Source: Pseudomonadota bacterium (GTDB lineage: Bacteria; Pseudomonadota; Alphaproteobacteria; Rhizobiales; Xanthobacteraceae). Taken from it: 31,153 nucleotides of DNA. The stretch is taken from assembly GCA_023387695.1 (NCBI GenBank), contig JAEWHT010000288.1:1-31153 (forward strand), written 5' to 3'. Positions 23,051 through 31,112 of this stretch are shown here, in pieces; positions within the stretch are counted from its first letter, which is position 1, and each line of letters starts with the position of its first letter. The position numbers and the translations under genes are program-made. The notes under the pieces were generated by a model. The model saw only the letters and a program-made list of their open reading frames with translations, was not told the origin of the DNA and made no database searches.

Positions 23051-24922
23051 TTACTTGAGGATGATGACGTCTTGATCGGGCTTGTCGGCATAAAGCCGGT
23101 CAACCAAGGCCACGCGGCGTTCGAGGCCAGCGCGCTGGTTGATGTAGCCCTTGTCGGTGAGCTCGTTGCCGTCGATCGAGGGCGGCTCCGCCATCAGCAT
23201 CGCGCGGGCGATGATCCGGCTGCTGGCGCCTTCGCATTCCTTGTTGTGGGCCTGGAGCCCTTGCTTGAAGCAGGCGATCACATCGGGATGCTTCACCGCA
23301 TCCTCGAAGCTGAGATCGGGATTGCCGACGAGCTGGCGGCAGGCGTGCAGGTTCGGCCAAGCGAGGAGCCCAATGAAGGCGCGGTCCTGTCCGGCAACCA
23401 GCGCGTCATGCACGACGGGCGTCGCGGCGGCGATCGCATCGGTCCGAAGCGAACCGACATGCACGAAGGTGCCGGTGGTGAGCTTGAAGTCTTCCACTAC
23501 GCGGCCGGCGAAGATGATGCCCTTCACCGGATCGGCATCGTCGACGAAGATGCCGGCGTCACCGATGCAGTAGAAACCTTCCTCGTCGAACATTTTCTTC
23601 GTCAAATCCGGCTGGCCGAAATAGCCGGGCGTGACGTTGACGCCGCGCAGGCGCAGCTCGTATTTCGAGCCGCACGGTACCATCTTCAATTCAACGCCGG
23701 GGAACGGCAGGCCGATCAGGCCAACGCGCTCGGTATCCCAATAGGTGCCGGTCGAGGTCGGCGCGGTCTCGGTCGAGCCCCAGCCGGTGTAGAACACGAT
23801 CCGCTCGCCGGTGGTCTTCACGGCCAGCGCTTGCATGCGGTCGTAGAGATCATCCGGCAATCGCGCGCCGCCATAAGCCATGATCGAGAGGTTCTTGAAG
23901 AACGAATGGCACAGCGCGTCGTCCTTCTCCATCGCGGCCGCGAGCGCGGCGTAGCCGGCCGGCACGTTGGCGTAATAGGTCGGAGAAATCTCGCGAAGAT
24001 TCTTGATCGTCTCCTCGAGCTGGCCCGGCATCGGCCGGCCATCGTCGATATAGAGCGTGCCGCCATCGACCAGCACCGGGTGGAACGCGGCGTTGCCGCC
24101 CATGGTGTGATTCCAGGGCATCCAGTCCAGCACCGTGGCGAGCGGACCACCCGCGGTGCGCGGCCGCACCTGCATCATCATCGCCGCATTGGCGCACATC
24201 ATCTCTTGCGTGTTGATGACAGCCTTGGGCATGCCGGTCGAGCCCGACGTAAACAGCAGCTTGCCGACGGTGTCGGGCGTAATCTTTGCGATCGACGCCT
24301 CGACATCGGCAGTTACGGGCGTCGCGGCAAGCTCGGCAAAGCTGACGCTCTTGATCCCCTCGCACGGCCGCACGACGTGAACGACGGTAACGCCGGTGAG
24401 GTCGATCGCCCTGAGCGCCTTCTCGAAGGTCGGGCCGTCCTGCACCATGACCACGGCCGGCTTGATCAGGTCGAACAGGTACTTCAGTTTGACGTGGTCG
24501 TGGCTCATCAGGGAGTAGGCTGGCGACACCGGCGCGGCCGGGACGCGCGCCTGCATCGCAGCCTGCGTCATCAGCGCGTGCTCGATCGAGTTGCCGGAGA
24601 GGATCGTGACAGGGCGCCCGTCGAGCTTGAGGTTGAGCAGCGCCTGCGTCAGCGCATCCACGGTGCGTTTGGCTTCGCCATAGGACACCTTGCGCCATTC
24701 GCGGTTGGGACCACCGCGCTGCGCGAGCCAGATGCGTTCCGGTGCTTCCCTCGCCCACTTCGCCAGCGAGGCCGGAAGATGTGTCTCGTAGGCCTGCAGC
24801 GGAATGCGCGATTTCAGCACCACCGTGCCGTCAGCGCGGCGCTCGACGTCGATGTCACGCGCCAACCACTCGACCTTGCGAAAGGCGGGCTTCGCCATCA
24901 CCGCCGCCGCGCTTCCACTCAT
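23051..24922 (-). CDS. Feruloyl-CoA-synthase-like acyl/aryl-CoA ligase
   Basis: A 623-aa ANL enzyme that activates a carboxylic acid with ATP and CoA. P-loop LLFTSGSTGMPKAV spans about 222-235. DWMPWNHTMGGN, YTGWGSTETAP and GRVVEDFKLTTGTFVHVGSLR are signatures I associate with feruloyl-CoA synthases. No feruloyl-CoA hydratase/lyase accompanies it, and the neighbours are beta-oxidation enzymes, so the substrate may be another phenylpropanoid or cyclic acid. The ATG at 24922 with GGGAGAC upstream is chosen; the frame continues to 25000 without a better start. It is 43 bp downstream of the crotonase gene. Confidence 0.85.
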   Translation of the reverse strand: MSGSAAAVMAKPAFRKVEWLARDIDVERRADGTVVLKSRIPLQAYETHLPASLAKWAREAPERIWLAQRGGPNREWRKVSYGEAKRTVDALTQALLNLKLDGRPVTILSGNSIEHALMTQAAMQARVPAAPVSPAYSLMSHDHVKLKYLFDLIKPAVVMVQDGPTFEKALRAIDLTGVTVVHVVRPCEGIKSVSFAELAATPVTADVEASIAKITPDTVGKLLFTSGSTGMPKAVINTQEMMCANAAMMMQVRPRTAGGPLATVLDWMPWNHTMGGNAAFHPVLVDGGTLYIDDGRPMPGQLEETIKNLREISPTYYANVPAGYAALAAAMEKDDALCHSFFKNLSIMAYGGARLPDDLYDRMQALAVKTTGERIVFYTGWGSTETAPTSTGTYWDTERVGLIGLPFPGVELKMVPCGSKYELRLRGVNVTPGYFGQPDLTKKMFDEEGFYCIGDAGIFVDDADPVKGIIFAGRVVEDFKLTTGTFVHVGSLRTDAIAAATPVVHDALVAGQDRAFIGLLAWPNLHACRQLVGNPDLSFEDAVKHPDVIACFKQGLQAHNKECEGASSRIIARAMLMAEPPSIDGNELTDKGYINQRAGLERRVALVDRLYADKPDQDVIILK

Positions 24923-24965
24923 TTTGCGTCTCCCGGAATTATTGTCCTTTGCGGATCTTTGTTGC

Positions 24966-25772
24966 TCAGCGCTTGATATAGACAGGCTTTCGCTTCTCAA
25001 GGAAGGCCCTGATGCCTTCTGAAAATTCCTCGGAACGACTGCAGAGGACCTGGTTGCGGTCCTCCATCGCGATCACCGCCTCTAGCGATCCAGCATCGAC
25101 GCTCATGTTGAGACATTCCTTTGACAGGCGCAGCCCCACGGGCGATGCCGTCATCATTGCGTCGACATAAGGCTCGGCCGCTTCGTCGAGCTTGTCTTCG
25201 TCAACGACTTCGGACACGAGCCCAACCGCGAGCGCGCGCTCGGCGCCGATGAAGCGCCCGGTGAGGATGAGTTCAGATGCAACGGAGACGCCGACGAGCC
25301 GCGGCAGAAAGTAGCTGGTACCAATGTCGCAGCCGCCAAGCCCAAGCTTGATGAAAGCGCAGTTCATCCGCGCCGATTTCGTTGCGATACGAATGTCGGA
25401 AGCAAGCGCCAGCGCAAAGCCACCGCCGGCCGCAGCACCCTGCACCAGCGACAGGATCGGCTGCGGACAGCGCCGCATCAGCATGACGATATCAGCGATG
25501 CGCCGCTGTGAATCGAGTGACTCCGTGACGCCGGGCGGCTCCTGCTGCCCTGCGCGGCGTGCCATCGCAGCCTTCAGATCGAGCCCCGCACAGAAATTCT
25601 TGCCCGCGCCCTTCAGGACGACCACGCGCGTGTCACGGTCGCGCTGCAGACCCTGGAAATAGACATTGAGCGCATCGATCAGCGCGGGATCGAGCGCATT
25701 GAGGCTGTCAGGACGATTGAGCGTCACCCGGTCGACGCCGTCGTCATGCTCGATCAGCAGCGGTTGGGACAT
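24966..25772 (-). CDS. Enoyl-CoA hydratase/isomerase (crotonase) family protein
   Basis: A 268-aa crotonase-fold protein. Oxyanion-hole motifs KGAGKNFCAGLDL (54-66) and QGAAAGGGFALALASDIRIA (111-130) are clear. The hydratase glutamate expected in GGGxEL is Ala120, and the second expected glutamate is absent (IKLGLGGCD, 141-149), while Asp149 lies where dienoyl-CoA isomerases keep an aspartate. It may therefore be an isomerase or hydrolase rather than a classical hydratase. The ATG at 25772 gives the family start MSQPLLIEHDDGV; the upstream open frame is inside a palindromic repeat. It is likely the second structural gene of the leftward operon. Confidence 0.86.
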   Translation of the reverse strand: MSQPLLIEHDDGVDRVTLNRPDSLNALDPALIDALNVYFQGLQRDRDTRVVVLKGAGKNFCAGLDLKAAMARRAGQQEPPGVTESLDSQRRIADIVMLMRRCPQPILSLVQGAAAGGGFALALASDIRIATKSARMNCAFIKLGLGGCDIGTSYFLPRLVGVSVASELILTGRFIGAERALAVGLVSEVVDEDKLDEAAEPYVDAMMTASPVGLRLSKECLNMSVDAGSLEAVIAMEDRNQVLCSRSEEFSEGIRAFLEKRKPVYIKR

Positions 25773-25805
25773 GGGGCCTCGCACATCGTCATGAGCCGGA
25801 CTGCC

Positions 25806-25946
25806 ACCCTCCCCTGGAGGGGGAGGGTCGATCGCGCATAGCGCGAGCGGGTGGGGTGACGGTCTCTCCCCAACGAACACTGCCCGAATGGAGAGATCTC
25901 CCCACCCCGGCGCTTCGCGCCGACCCTCCCCCTCCAGGGGAGGGTC
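25806..25946. repeat. Long palindromic repeat family C
   Basis: A perfect 24-bp inverted repeat (25807-25830 with 25921-25944; CCCTCCCCTGGAGG... type) encloses further imperfectly complementary arms including GGTGGGG/CCCCACC and GGTCTCTCC/GGAGAGATC, giving a hairpin of about 140 nt centred near 25875. It fills the gap between the SDR and crotonase genes. G/C-rich palindromes of this kind are common in Bradyrhizobium intergenic DNA. No coding capacity. Confidence 0.85.
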
Positions 25947-25958
25947 AAAAATACGGAA

Positions 25959-26717
25959 CTACCGCGGAGCCATACGGATGGCACCGTCGAGACGGATCGT
26001 CTCGCCGTTGAGCATCGCGTTCTCGACGATGTGCACGGCGAGCGCGCCGTATTCCTTGGCATCGCCGAGACGCGAGGGATGCGGCACCTGGGCGCCCAGG
26101 CTCTTGCGGGCTTCTTCGTTCAGACCCATCAGCAGCGGCGTGAAGAACAGGCCGGGCGCGATGGTGTTGACTCGGATCTTCTGACTGGCGAGGTCGCGCG
26201 CAGCAGGCAGCGTCAGGCCGACGACGCCGCCCTTCGAGGCCGAATAAGCGATCTGGCCGATCTGGCCTTCATAAGCGGCAACCGACGCGGTGTTGATGAT
26301 GACGCCACGCTCTTCGCCGACCGGCTCGATGGTGACGAGGCGCTCGGCGAACAAGCGAAGGCAATTGAATGTGCCGATCAAATTGACGTTGATGATGCGC
26401 GCGAACTTTTCGAGGGGGTAGACGCCATCGCGGCCGACGATGCGCTGAGAGCCGCCGATGCCGGCGCAGTTCATCAGCACGCGGGCGACGCCATGCGCGG
26501 CTTCAGCCTTGGCGATCGCGGCCTTGATCTGCTCTTCGCTGGTAACGTCGGCATGAAGCGCCACGCCCTTCACTTCGGCGGCGACCTTTTCGGCATTCGC
26601 CTTGTTTTGATCGATCACACCGATCTTGGCGCCTTTGGCGGCCATTGCGCGGGCAGTCGCTTCGCCGAGACCCGAGCCACCACCGGTGATGAGAACGGCT
26701 ACGTCTTTCAATTCCAT
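25959..26717 (-). CDS. SDR dehydrogenase, 3-hydroxyacyl-CoA dehydrogenase type 2 (HSD10-like)
   Basis: A 252-aa short-chain dehydrogenase. TGGGSGLG (11-18) binds NAD; Ser145, Tyr158 and Lys162 form the active site (NTASVAAYEGQIGQIAYSASK). The stretch VAAYEGQIGQIAYSASKGG and the ending NGETIRLDGAIRMAPR are diagnostic, to my knowledge, of the HSD17B10 / 2-methyl-3-hydroxybutyryl-CoA dehydrogenase group. It would oxidise a 3-hydroxyacyl-CoA to the 3-ketoacyl-CoA, ready for the divergently encoded thiolase. It follows the TetR gene by 71 bp on the same strand; a 10-bp palindrome in that gap might mark an internal promoter. Confidence 0.9.
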   Translation of the reverse strand: MELKDVAVLITGGGSGLGEATARAMAAKGAKIGVIDQNKANAEKVAAEVKGVALHADVTSEEQIKAAIAKAEAAHGVARVLMNCAGIGGSQRIVGRDGVYPLEKFARIINVNLIGTFNCLRLFAERLVTIEPVGEERGVIINTASVAAYEGQIGQIAYSASKGGVVGLTLPAARDLASQKIRVNTIAPGLFFTPLLMGLNEEARKSLGAQVPHPSRLGDAKEYGALAVHIVENAMLNGETIRLDGAIRMAPR

Positions 26718-26788
26718 GACAGGCTACCTTTCCTTGGGCGTTTCTTCTCTAGACTTGCAAGTTTTTGGATTGACAAGTGATGGCCGGA

Positions 26789-27448
26789 TTATCCGGCCGC
26801 AGCGGCTTCCTCGACTTGCGTGAGGATGCCGCCGCAGATCAGCGTTTCCATGTGCTTGATATATTGCCGGCAGACGTCATCGGTGACCGGACCGACGCCG
26901 GTCGCGCGAGACATCGCGTGCCGGCCGAAGAATAGGTGATCGCAGGCGCCGATCAGGCTGGTGTAGAACAGCACCGGATCGGTTTGGCGGAACTCGCCGC
27001 GGCTGACGCCTTCTGCAAGGAGCCGGCGATGAAAGTCGAGCAGCGGCGCGACAAAAAATTTCGAGACTTCATCCGCAGAGCCGGCGACGCTCTCGTGCAG
27101 GAGATAGTGGATCAGCCGGTTCATGTAAGGGAACCGGTAATAGGCGCGGATGATGCCGGCGATATGCAGCTTCAGCTTCGCCGTCGACGTGATCTGCTGC
27201 GCCAGCAGATATTCGAGATTGGACATTTCGGTCGCAGCATCGCGCGCGAGCAGCGCCAGCAAGAGGCCGTCCTTGTTGCCGAAATGATATTTGACCAGCG
27301 CGGCATTGGCGCCAGACTTCTGTGCGATATCGGAGAGCGAGATCTCGATCGAGGAGCGTTCGATCATCAGCTCGCTTGCGGCCACGAGCAATTTCTCTGC
27401 CGTGGAATTCTTTCCGCTGGGGAGCCTGTTCGGTACGCTGGTAGTCAC
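26789..27448 (-). CDS. TetR/AcrR family transcriptional regulator
   Basis: A 219-aa repressor-type protein. The N-terminal helix-turn-helix is SLSDIAQKSGANAALVKYHFGNKDGLL (37-63), followed by an all-helical ligand-binding domain. A GTG start at 27448 is chosen because AAGGGATCTCC precedes it; the frame continues to 27511 without a ribosome site. It is divergent from the thiolase gene and heads the leftward operon. The 20-bp near-palindrome at 27515-27534 is the probable operator, so an acyl-CoA-type ligand may release repression of both arms. Its stop codon lies in the loop of a GGCCGGA/TCCGGCC hairpin (26782-26798). Confidence 0.9.
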   Translation of the reverse strand: MTTSVPNRLPSGKNSTAEKLLVAASELMIERSSIEISLSDIAQKSGANAALVKYHFGNKDGLLLALLARDAATEMSNLEYLLAQQITSTAKLKLHIAGIIRAYYRFPYMNRLIHYLLHESVAGSADEVSKFFVAPLLDFHRRLLAEGVSRGEFRQTDPVLFYTSLIGACDHLFFGRHAMSRATGVGPVTDDVCRQYIKHMETLICGGILTQVEEAAAAG

Positions 27449-27514
27449 GGAGATCCCTTGTTCTCGCCGCTTGAAGCGGGCCGCAGATAAACCCAAGCAG
27501 CGCCTCCCCACAAG

Positions 27515-27534
27515 AGTTAATTGATCGATTGACT
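27515..27534. promoter_or_regulatory. Probable TetR operator
   Basis: AGTTAATTGATCGATTGACT is a 20-bp imperfect palindrome (8 of 10 base pairs symmetric, form AGTNAATNGATCNATTNACT). It lies in the divergent tetR-thiolase promoter region and overlaps the thiolase -35 box. Position and symmetry are as expected for a TetR-dimer site. Confidence 0.6.
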
Positions 27535-27557
27535 AAACGATATCTCGCCCATTAAAT
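27529..27557 (+). promoter_or_regulatory. Sigma-70-like promoter of the thiolase gene
   Basis: TTGACT (27529-27534), 17-bp spacer, TTAAAT (27552-27557). The -35 matches 5 of 6 and the -10 4 of 6 consensus bases with ideal spacing. Start predicted near 27564, about 40 nt before the thiolase ATG. The -35 is inside the candidate operator. Confidence 0.6.
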
Positions 27558-27606
27558 CCGCCCCCGACAACCAACCCAATTCAGAACAATCATGGGAGAG
27601 ACCGAA

Positions 27607-28779
27607 ATGGCCGAGGCTTATATCGTCGCCGCTGCGCGTACCGCGGGCGGGCGCAAGGGGGGCCGCCTCGCCGGCTGGCATCCGGCTGATCTCTCCGCAA
27701 AAGTGCTGAACGAGCTGGTCGATCGCACCAAGATCGATCCTGCTCTCGTCGAGGACGTGATCATGGGCTGCGTGATGCAGGTTGGTGAGCAGTCCAACAA
27801 CGTCGCGCGCAACGCGATCATGGCCTCGAAGCTGCCGGAGAGCGTTCCGGGCACCTCGATCGACCGTCAGTGCGGCTCCTCGCAGCAAGCGCTGCACTTC
27901 GCGGCGCAAGCCGTGATGTCGGGCACGATGGACGTGGTGATCGCCGCCGGCGTGGAATCGATGACGCGCGTGCCGATGGGCCTGTCATCGCAGCTTCCCG
28001 CCAAGAACGGCTTCGGCAATTACAAGAGCCCGGGCATCGAAGCCCGATATCCGAACATCGTGTTCAGCCAATTCACCGGCGCCGAGATGATGGCCGAGAA
28101 GTACGGCCTGTCGAAGGATGATCTCGACGAGTATTCCTTTAACAGCCATCAGCGCGCGATCGCGGCCACGCAAGCCGGTCACTTCAAGAAGGAGATCGTG
28201 CCGCTGGAGATCACCCGCGCCGATGGCTCCAAGGACACTCATCACATCGACGAGGGCATCCGCTTCGATGCCACGCTCGACGGCATCAAGGGCGTCAAGC
28301 TGATCGCCGAGAACGGCAAGCTGACGGCCGCCAGTGCCAGCCAGATCTGCGACGGCGCTTCAGGTGTGATGGTGGTCAACGAGCGCGGTCTCAAGCAGCT
28401 CGGCCTCACCCCGCTCGCGCGCATCCATCACATGACCATGACCGGCGGCGATCCCGTCATCATGCTCGACGCGCCCCTGCACGCCACCAAGAAGGCGCTG
28501 GAAAAGGCCGGCATGAAAGTCGACGACATCGACTTGTTCGAAGTCAACGAGGCCTTCGCCTCGGTGCCGACCGGCTGGCTGAAGACCACCGGCGCCGATC
28601 CGGCTCGGCTCAACGTCAATGGTGGCGCGATCGCGCTCGGCCACCCCCTCGGCGGTTCCGGCACCAAGCTGATGACGACGCTGGTTCACGCCCTGCATCA
28701 GCGCGGCAAGCGCTATGGCCTGCAGACCATGTGCGAAGGCGGCGGCATGGCCAACGTGACGATCGTCGAACGACTGTAA
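27607..28779 (+). CDS. Acetyl-CoA C-acyltransferase (thiolase)
   Basis: A 390-aa thiolase that cleaves a 3-ketoacyl-CoA with CoA to release acetyl-CoA or propionyl-CoA. Nucleophile Cys89 lies in DRQCGSSQQA, His346 in GGAIALGHPLGGSG, and the second catalytic Cys376 in MCEGGGMANV. Length is normal. The ATG at 27607 has GGGAGAG six bases upstream; the ATG at 27592 has no such site. It is the first gene of the rightward arm, opposite the TetR gene, and completes the pathway encoded leftward (dehydrogenases, crotonase, hydroxyacyl-CoA dehydrogenase). Confidence 0.94.
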   Translation: MAEAYIVAAARTAGGRKGGRLAGWHPADLSAKVLNELVDRTKIDPALVEDVIMGCVMQVGEQSNNVARNAIMASKLPESVPGTSIDRQCGSSQQALHFAAQAVMSGTMDVVIAAGVESMTRVPMGLSSQLPAKNGFGNYKSPGIEARYPNIVFSQFTGAEMMAEKYGLSKDDLDEYSFNSHQRAIAATQAGHFKKEIVPLEITRADGSKDTHHIDEGIRFDATLDGIKGVKLIAENGKLTAASASQICDGASGVMVVNERGLKQLGLTPLARIHHMTMTGGDPVIMLDAPLHATKKALEKAGMKVDDIDLFEVNEAFASVPTGWLKTTGADPARLNVNGGAIALGHPLGGSGTKLMTTLVHALHQRGKRYGLQTMCEGGGMANVTIVERL

Positions 28780-28800
28780 GAAGAAAAGCGAAGAACACAT

Positions 28801-28869
28801 GGCGAGTGGTGAATGGTGATGGGGAGCGGCTTCCGCCCCTGTCGCCATTCACCGCTCGCCTCCTTTTTT
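28801..28869 (+). terminator. Intercistronic hairpin with U tract (attenuator-like)
   Basis: GGCGAGTGGTGAATGG (28801-28816) pairs with CCATTCACCGCTCGCC (28845-28860) over 16 bp with one G-U pair; an inner GGGG/CCCC stem lies inside. TCCTTTTTT follows, then the AGGAAA ribosome site of the ligase gene. It should terminate part of the transcripts leaving the thiolase gene. The stem also looks like a small dispersed repeat. Confidence 0.65.
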
Positions 28870-28880
28870 GAGGAAACGCC

Positions 28881-30425
28881 ATGACCCATCCGTCCATCTA
28901 CGCGAAGAGCACGCCCGACAAGATCGCCTACCAGATGGCCGGGACCGGCAAGGCAATCACCTATCGCGAGCTCGATGAGCTCTCGAACCAGGGCGCACAC
29001 CTGTTCTGCTCGCTCGGCCTGAAGGCCGGCGACCACATCGCGCTGCTGATGGAAAACCGCCTCGCCTTCATGGAGATCTGTTGGGCGGCGCAACGCAGCG
29101 GCCTCTATTACACCGCGATCAGCCGCTATCTGAAGCAGGACGAGATCGACTACATCATCGGCGATTGCGGCGCCAAGGTCGTGATCACCACGTCGAAATG
29201 CGCTGACCAGATCAAGGACCTGATCAAGGGCGCTGCCGACGAGCCTATCTACTACATGGTCGATGACCCCCTGCCCGGCTTCCGCTCCTACGACAAGGAA
29301 GCTGCCGCGCAGCCTAAGACGCCGATCGCAGACGAGGTCGCGGGCTACGACATGTTGTATTCGTCGGGCACGACAGGTCGGCCGAAGGGCATCAAGAAAG
29401 CATTCGAGGGCAACGCCATCGATGCGCCCAACGCTTTCCTGCGGGTGCTCTGCGCCGACATGTGCGGCATGAACGCCGAGAGTACCTACCTTTCACCGGC
29501 ACCGCTCTATCATGCGGCTCCGCTGCGCTTCAACATGATGGCAGTCGTGCTCGGTGGTACCTCGGTCATCATGGAGCATTTCGACGCCGAAGATTTTCTG
29601 AAGCTCGTCGAGAAGTACAAGGTCACGCAATCGCAGCTCGTGCCGACCATGTTCGTGCGCATGCTGAAGCTGCCGAACGAGGTCCGCACCAAGTACAACG
29701 TCTCCACACTGAAAGGCGCGATCCACGCCGCGGCGCCCTGCCCGGTCGACGTGAAAGCCAAGATGATCGAATGGTGGGGGCCGATCCTGATCGAGTATTA
29801 CGCGGGCTCAGAAGGCAACGGTGTCACCGTCTGCAACTCGCAGCAATGGCTGGAGCACCGCGGCAGCGTCGGCCGCGCCGTGGTCGGCAAGATCAAGATT
29901 CTGGATGAGAACGACGAGGAGCAACCTGTCGGCGAGATCGGCACCGTGTACTTCGCCGACGCGCCGGTCTTCACCTACCACAACGATCCCGAAAAGACGA
30001 AGAAGGCCTACAACGCCAAGGGCTGGTCGACGCTCGGCGATGTCGGCTATCTCGACACGGACGGCTTTCTGTTCCTCACTGACCGCAAGTCCTACATGAT
30101 CATCTCCGGCGGCGTGAACATCTACCCGCAAGAGACCGAGGATGTCCTCATCACGCATCCCGAGATCGCCGACGTCGCCGTGTTCGGCGTGCCGAACGAG
30201 GAGATGGGCGAAGAGGTGAAGGCCGTGGTGCAGCCGCACGACATGACACGTGCCGGCAAGGCGCTCGAGGCCGATCTGATCGCCTACTGCAAGACCCGCC
30301 TTTCGGCGATCAAATGCCCGCGTTCGATCGATTTCGAAGCCGAGCTGCCGCGCACGCCGACCGGCAAGCTGGTGAAGCGACACTTGCGCGATCGTTATTG
30401 GCCGAAGACGGCGGCGAAGATCTAA
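28881..30425 (+). CDS. Acyl-CoA synthetase (AMP-forming)
   Basis: A 514-aa ANL ligase. P-loop MLYSSGTTGRPKGI is at 158-171, EYYAGSEGNG is the adenine-binding motif, TLGDVGYLDTDGFLFLTDRKSYMIISGG the hinge block, and the catalytic Lys496 is in TPTGKLVKR. It activates the pathway's acid substrate or a downstream intermediate to CoA. In the same arm as the thiolase but after a terminator-like hairpin, so its level may be lower. It is distinct from the feruloyl-CoA-synthase-like ligase in the leftward arm; two ligases suggest either two substrates or activation at two stages. The substrate cannot be read from sequence. Confidence 0.9.
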   Translation: MTHPSIYAKSTPDKIAYQMAGTGKAITYRELDELSNQGAHLFCSLGLKAGDHIALLMENRLAFMEICWAAQRSGLYYTAISRYLKQDEIDYIIGDCGAKVVITTSKCADQIKDLIKGAADEPIYYMVDDPLPGFRSYDKEAAAQPKTPIADEVAGYDMLYSSGTTGRPKGIKKAFEGNAIDAPNAFLRVLCADMCGMNAESTYLSPAPLYHAAPLRFNMMAVVLGGTSVIMEHFDAEDFLKLVEKYKVTQSQLVPTMFVRMLKLPNEVRTKYNVSTLKGAIHAAAPCPVDVKAKMIEWWGPILIEYYAGSEGNGVTVCNSQQWLEHRGSVGRAVVGKIKILDENDEEQPVGEIGTVYFADAPVFTYHNDPEKTKKAYNAKGWSTLGDVGYLDTDGFLFLTDRKSYMIISGGVNIYPQETEDVLITHPEIADVAVFGVPNEEMGEEVKAVVQPHDMTRAGKALEADLIAYCKTRLSAIKCPRSIDFEAELPRTPTGKLVKRHLRDRYWPKTAAKI

Positions 30426-30429
30426 CGCC

Positions 30430-30972
30430 TCAATCGAACAGGCTGGGCGTGTGGTTCACCAGCGCGCCCTCGATCTCGAGCATCTTCAGCTTGGTCACCA
30501 CGCCGTCATTCGCGGAGAAGCCGCCCGGCTTGTTGCCCGCGGCGAGCACGCGATGACAGGGCACGACGATCGGGCACGGATTGCGACCAAGCGCCTGGCC
30601 GACATCGCGCGACAGCTGCACGCCGCCGAGCTGCTTGGCGATGTCGCCATAGGTGATGGTCTTGCCGGGCGGGATCGCGCGGGCGATCTCATAGACGCCG
30701 CGGTTGAACTCGGGCACCCCGTCGAGATCGAGCGGGATGTCGGTGAGGTCATCCGGCTCGCCCGCAAGCAGTTTGACGATGCGATCGATCGCCACCTGCA
30801 CCTCAGCGGTCGGCTCGGATTCGGTGGCCTCAGCGTGGCGCTGGCTGATGCGGGTGCGGATCTTCTGCTCGCCGCCCATCGGGAGCTGCGTGCCGTTGAT
30901 GCCGCGCGGACCCCAGGCGACGGCGCAGAGGCCGATCCTGGTGTCGAACAGGGCAAAATGCTGGTCGGTCAT
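30430..30972 (-). CDS. ogt: Methylated-DNA-[protein]-cysteine S-methyltransferase (Ogt/MGMT)
   Basis: A 180-aa suicide DNA repair protein that removes O6-alkyl groups from guanine. The acceptor Cys139 is in IVVPCHRVLAAG, preceded by the winged-helix block TYGDIAKQLG and the arginine-finger region SRDVGQALGRNPCP. PGGFSANDG...K follows. Length fits the Ogt type without an Ada N-terminal domain. The ATG at 30972 starts MTDQHFALFDT; the upstream open frame is basic and unlike protein. It converges on the ligase gene with only four bases between the stops. Confidence 0.93.
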   Translation of the reverse strand: MTDQHFALFDTRIGLCAVAWGPRGINGTQLPMGGEQKIRTRISQRHAEATESEPTAEVQVAIDRIVKLLAGEPDDLTDIPLDLDGVPEFNRGVYEIARAIPPGKTITYGDIAKQLGGVQLSRDVGQALGRNPCPIVVPCHRVLAAGNKPGGFSANDGVVTKLKMLEIEGALVNHTPSLFD

Positions 30973-31112
30973 GGCTGGGTTCCTGAGCTTGCGTCCTCTC
31001 GCATGCCCCCAATGTGATCTCAGCCTAAATCTAGGCTTGGAAATAGTTGCGATCCACCCGGTTTCCGGGAATCGTGCACAGAAGTTCCGCCTCACCTTTC
31101 CGCGAGCCCTAA

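Noticed and set aside
23072..24976. Long plus-strand open frame opposite the feruloyl-CoA-synthase-like gene
   Set aside because: Antisense shadow of a well-supported ligase; composition rich in Arg, His, Asp and Gly without motifs. The same holds for 6281-7663.
26782..26798. GGCCGGA-TTA-TCCGGCC hairpin at the tetR stop as a terminator
   Set aside because: Perfect 7-bp stem but no U residues follow in the leftward direction; more likely chance or a weak 3' structure.
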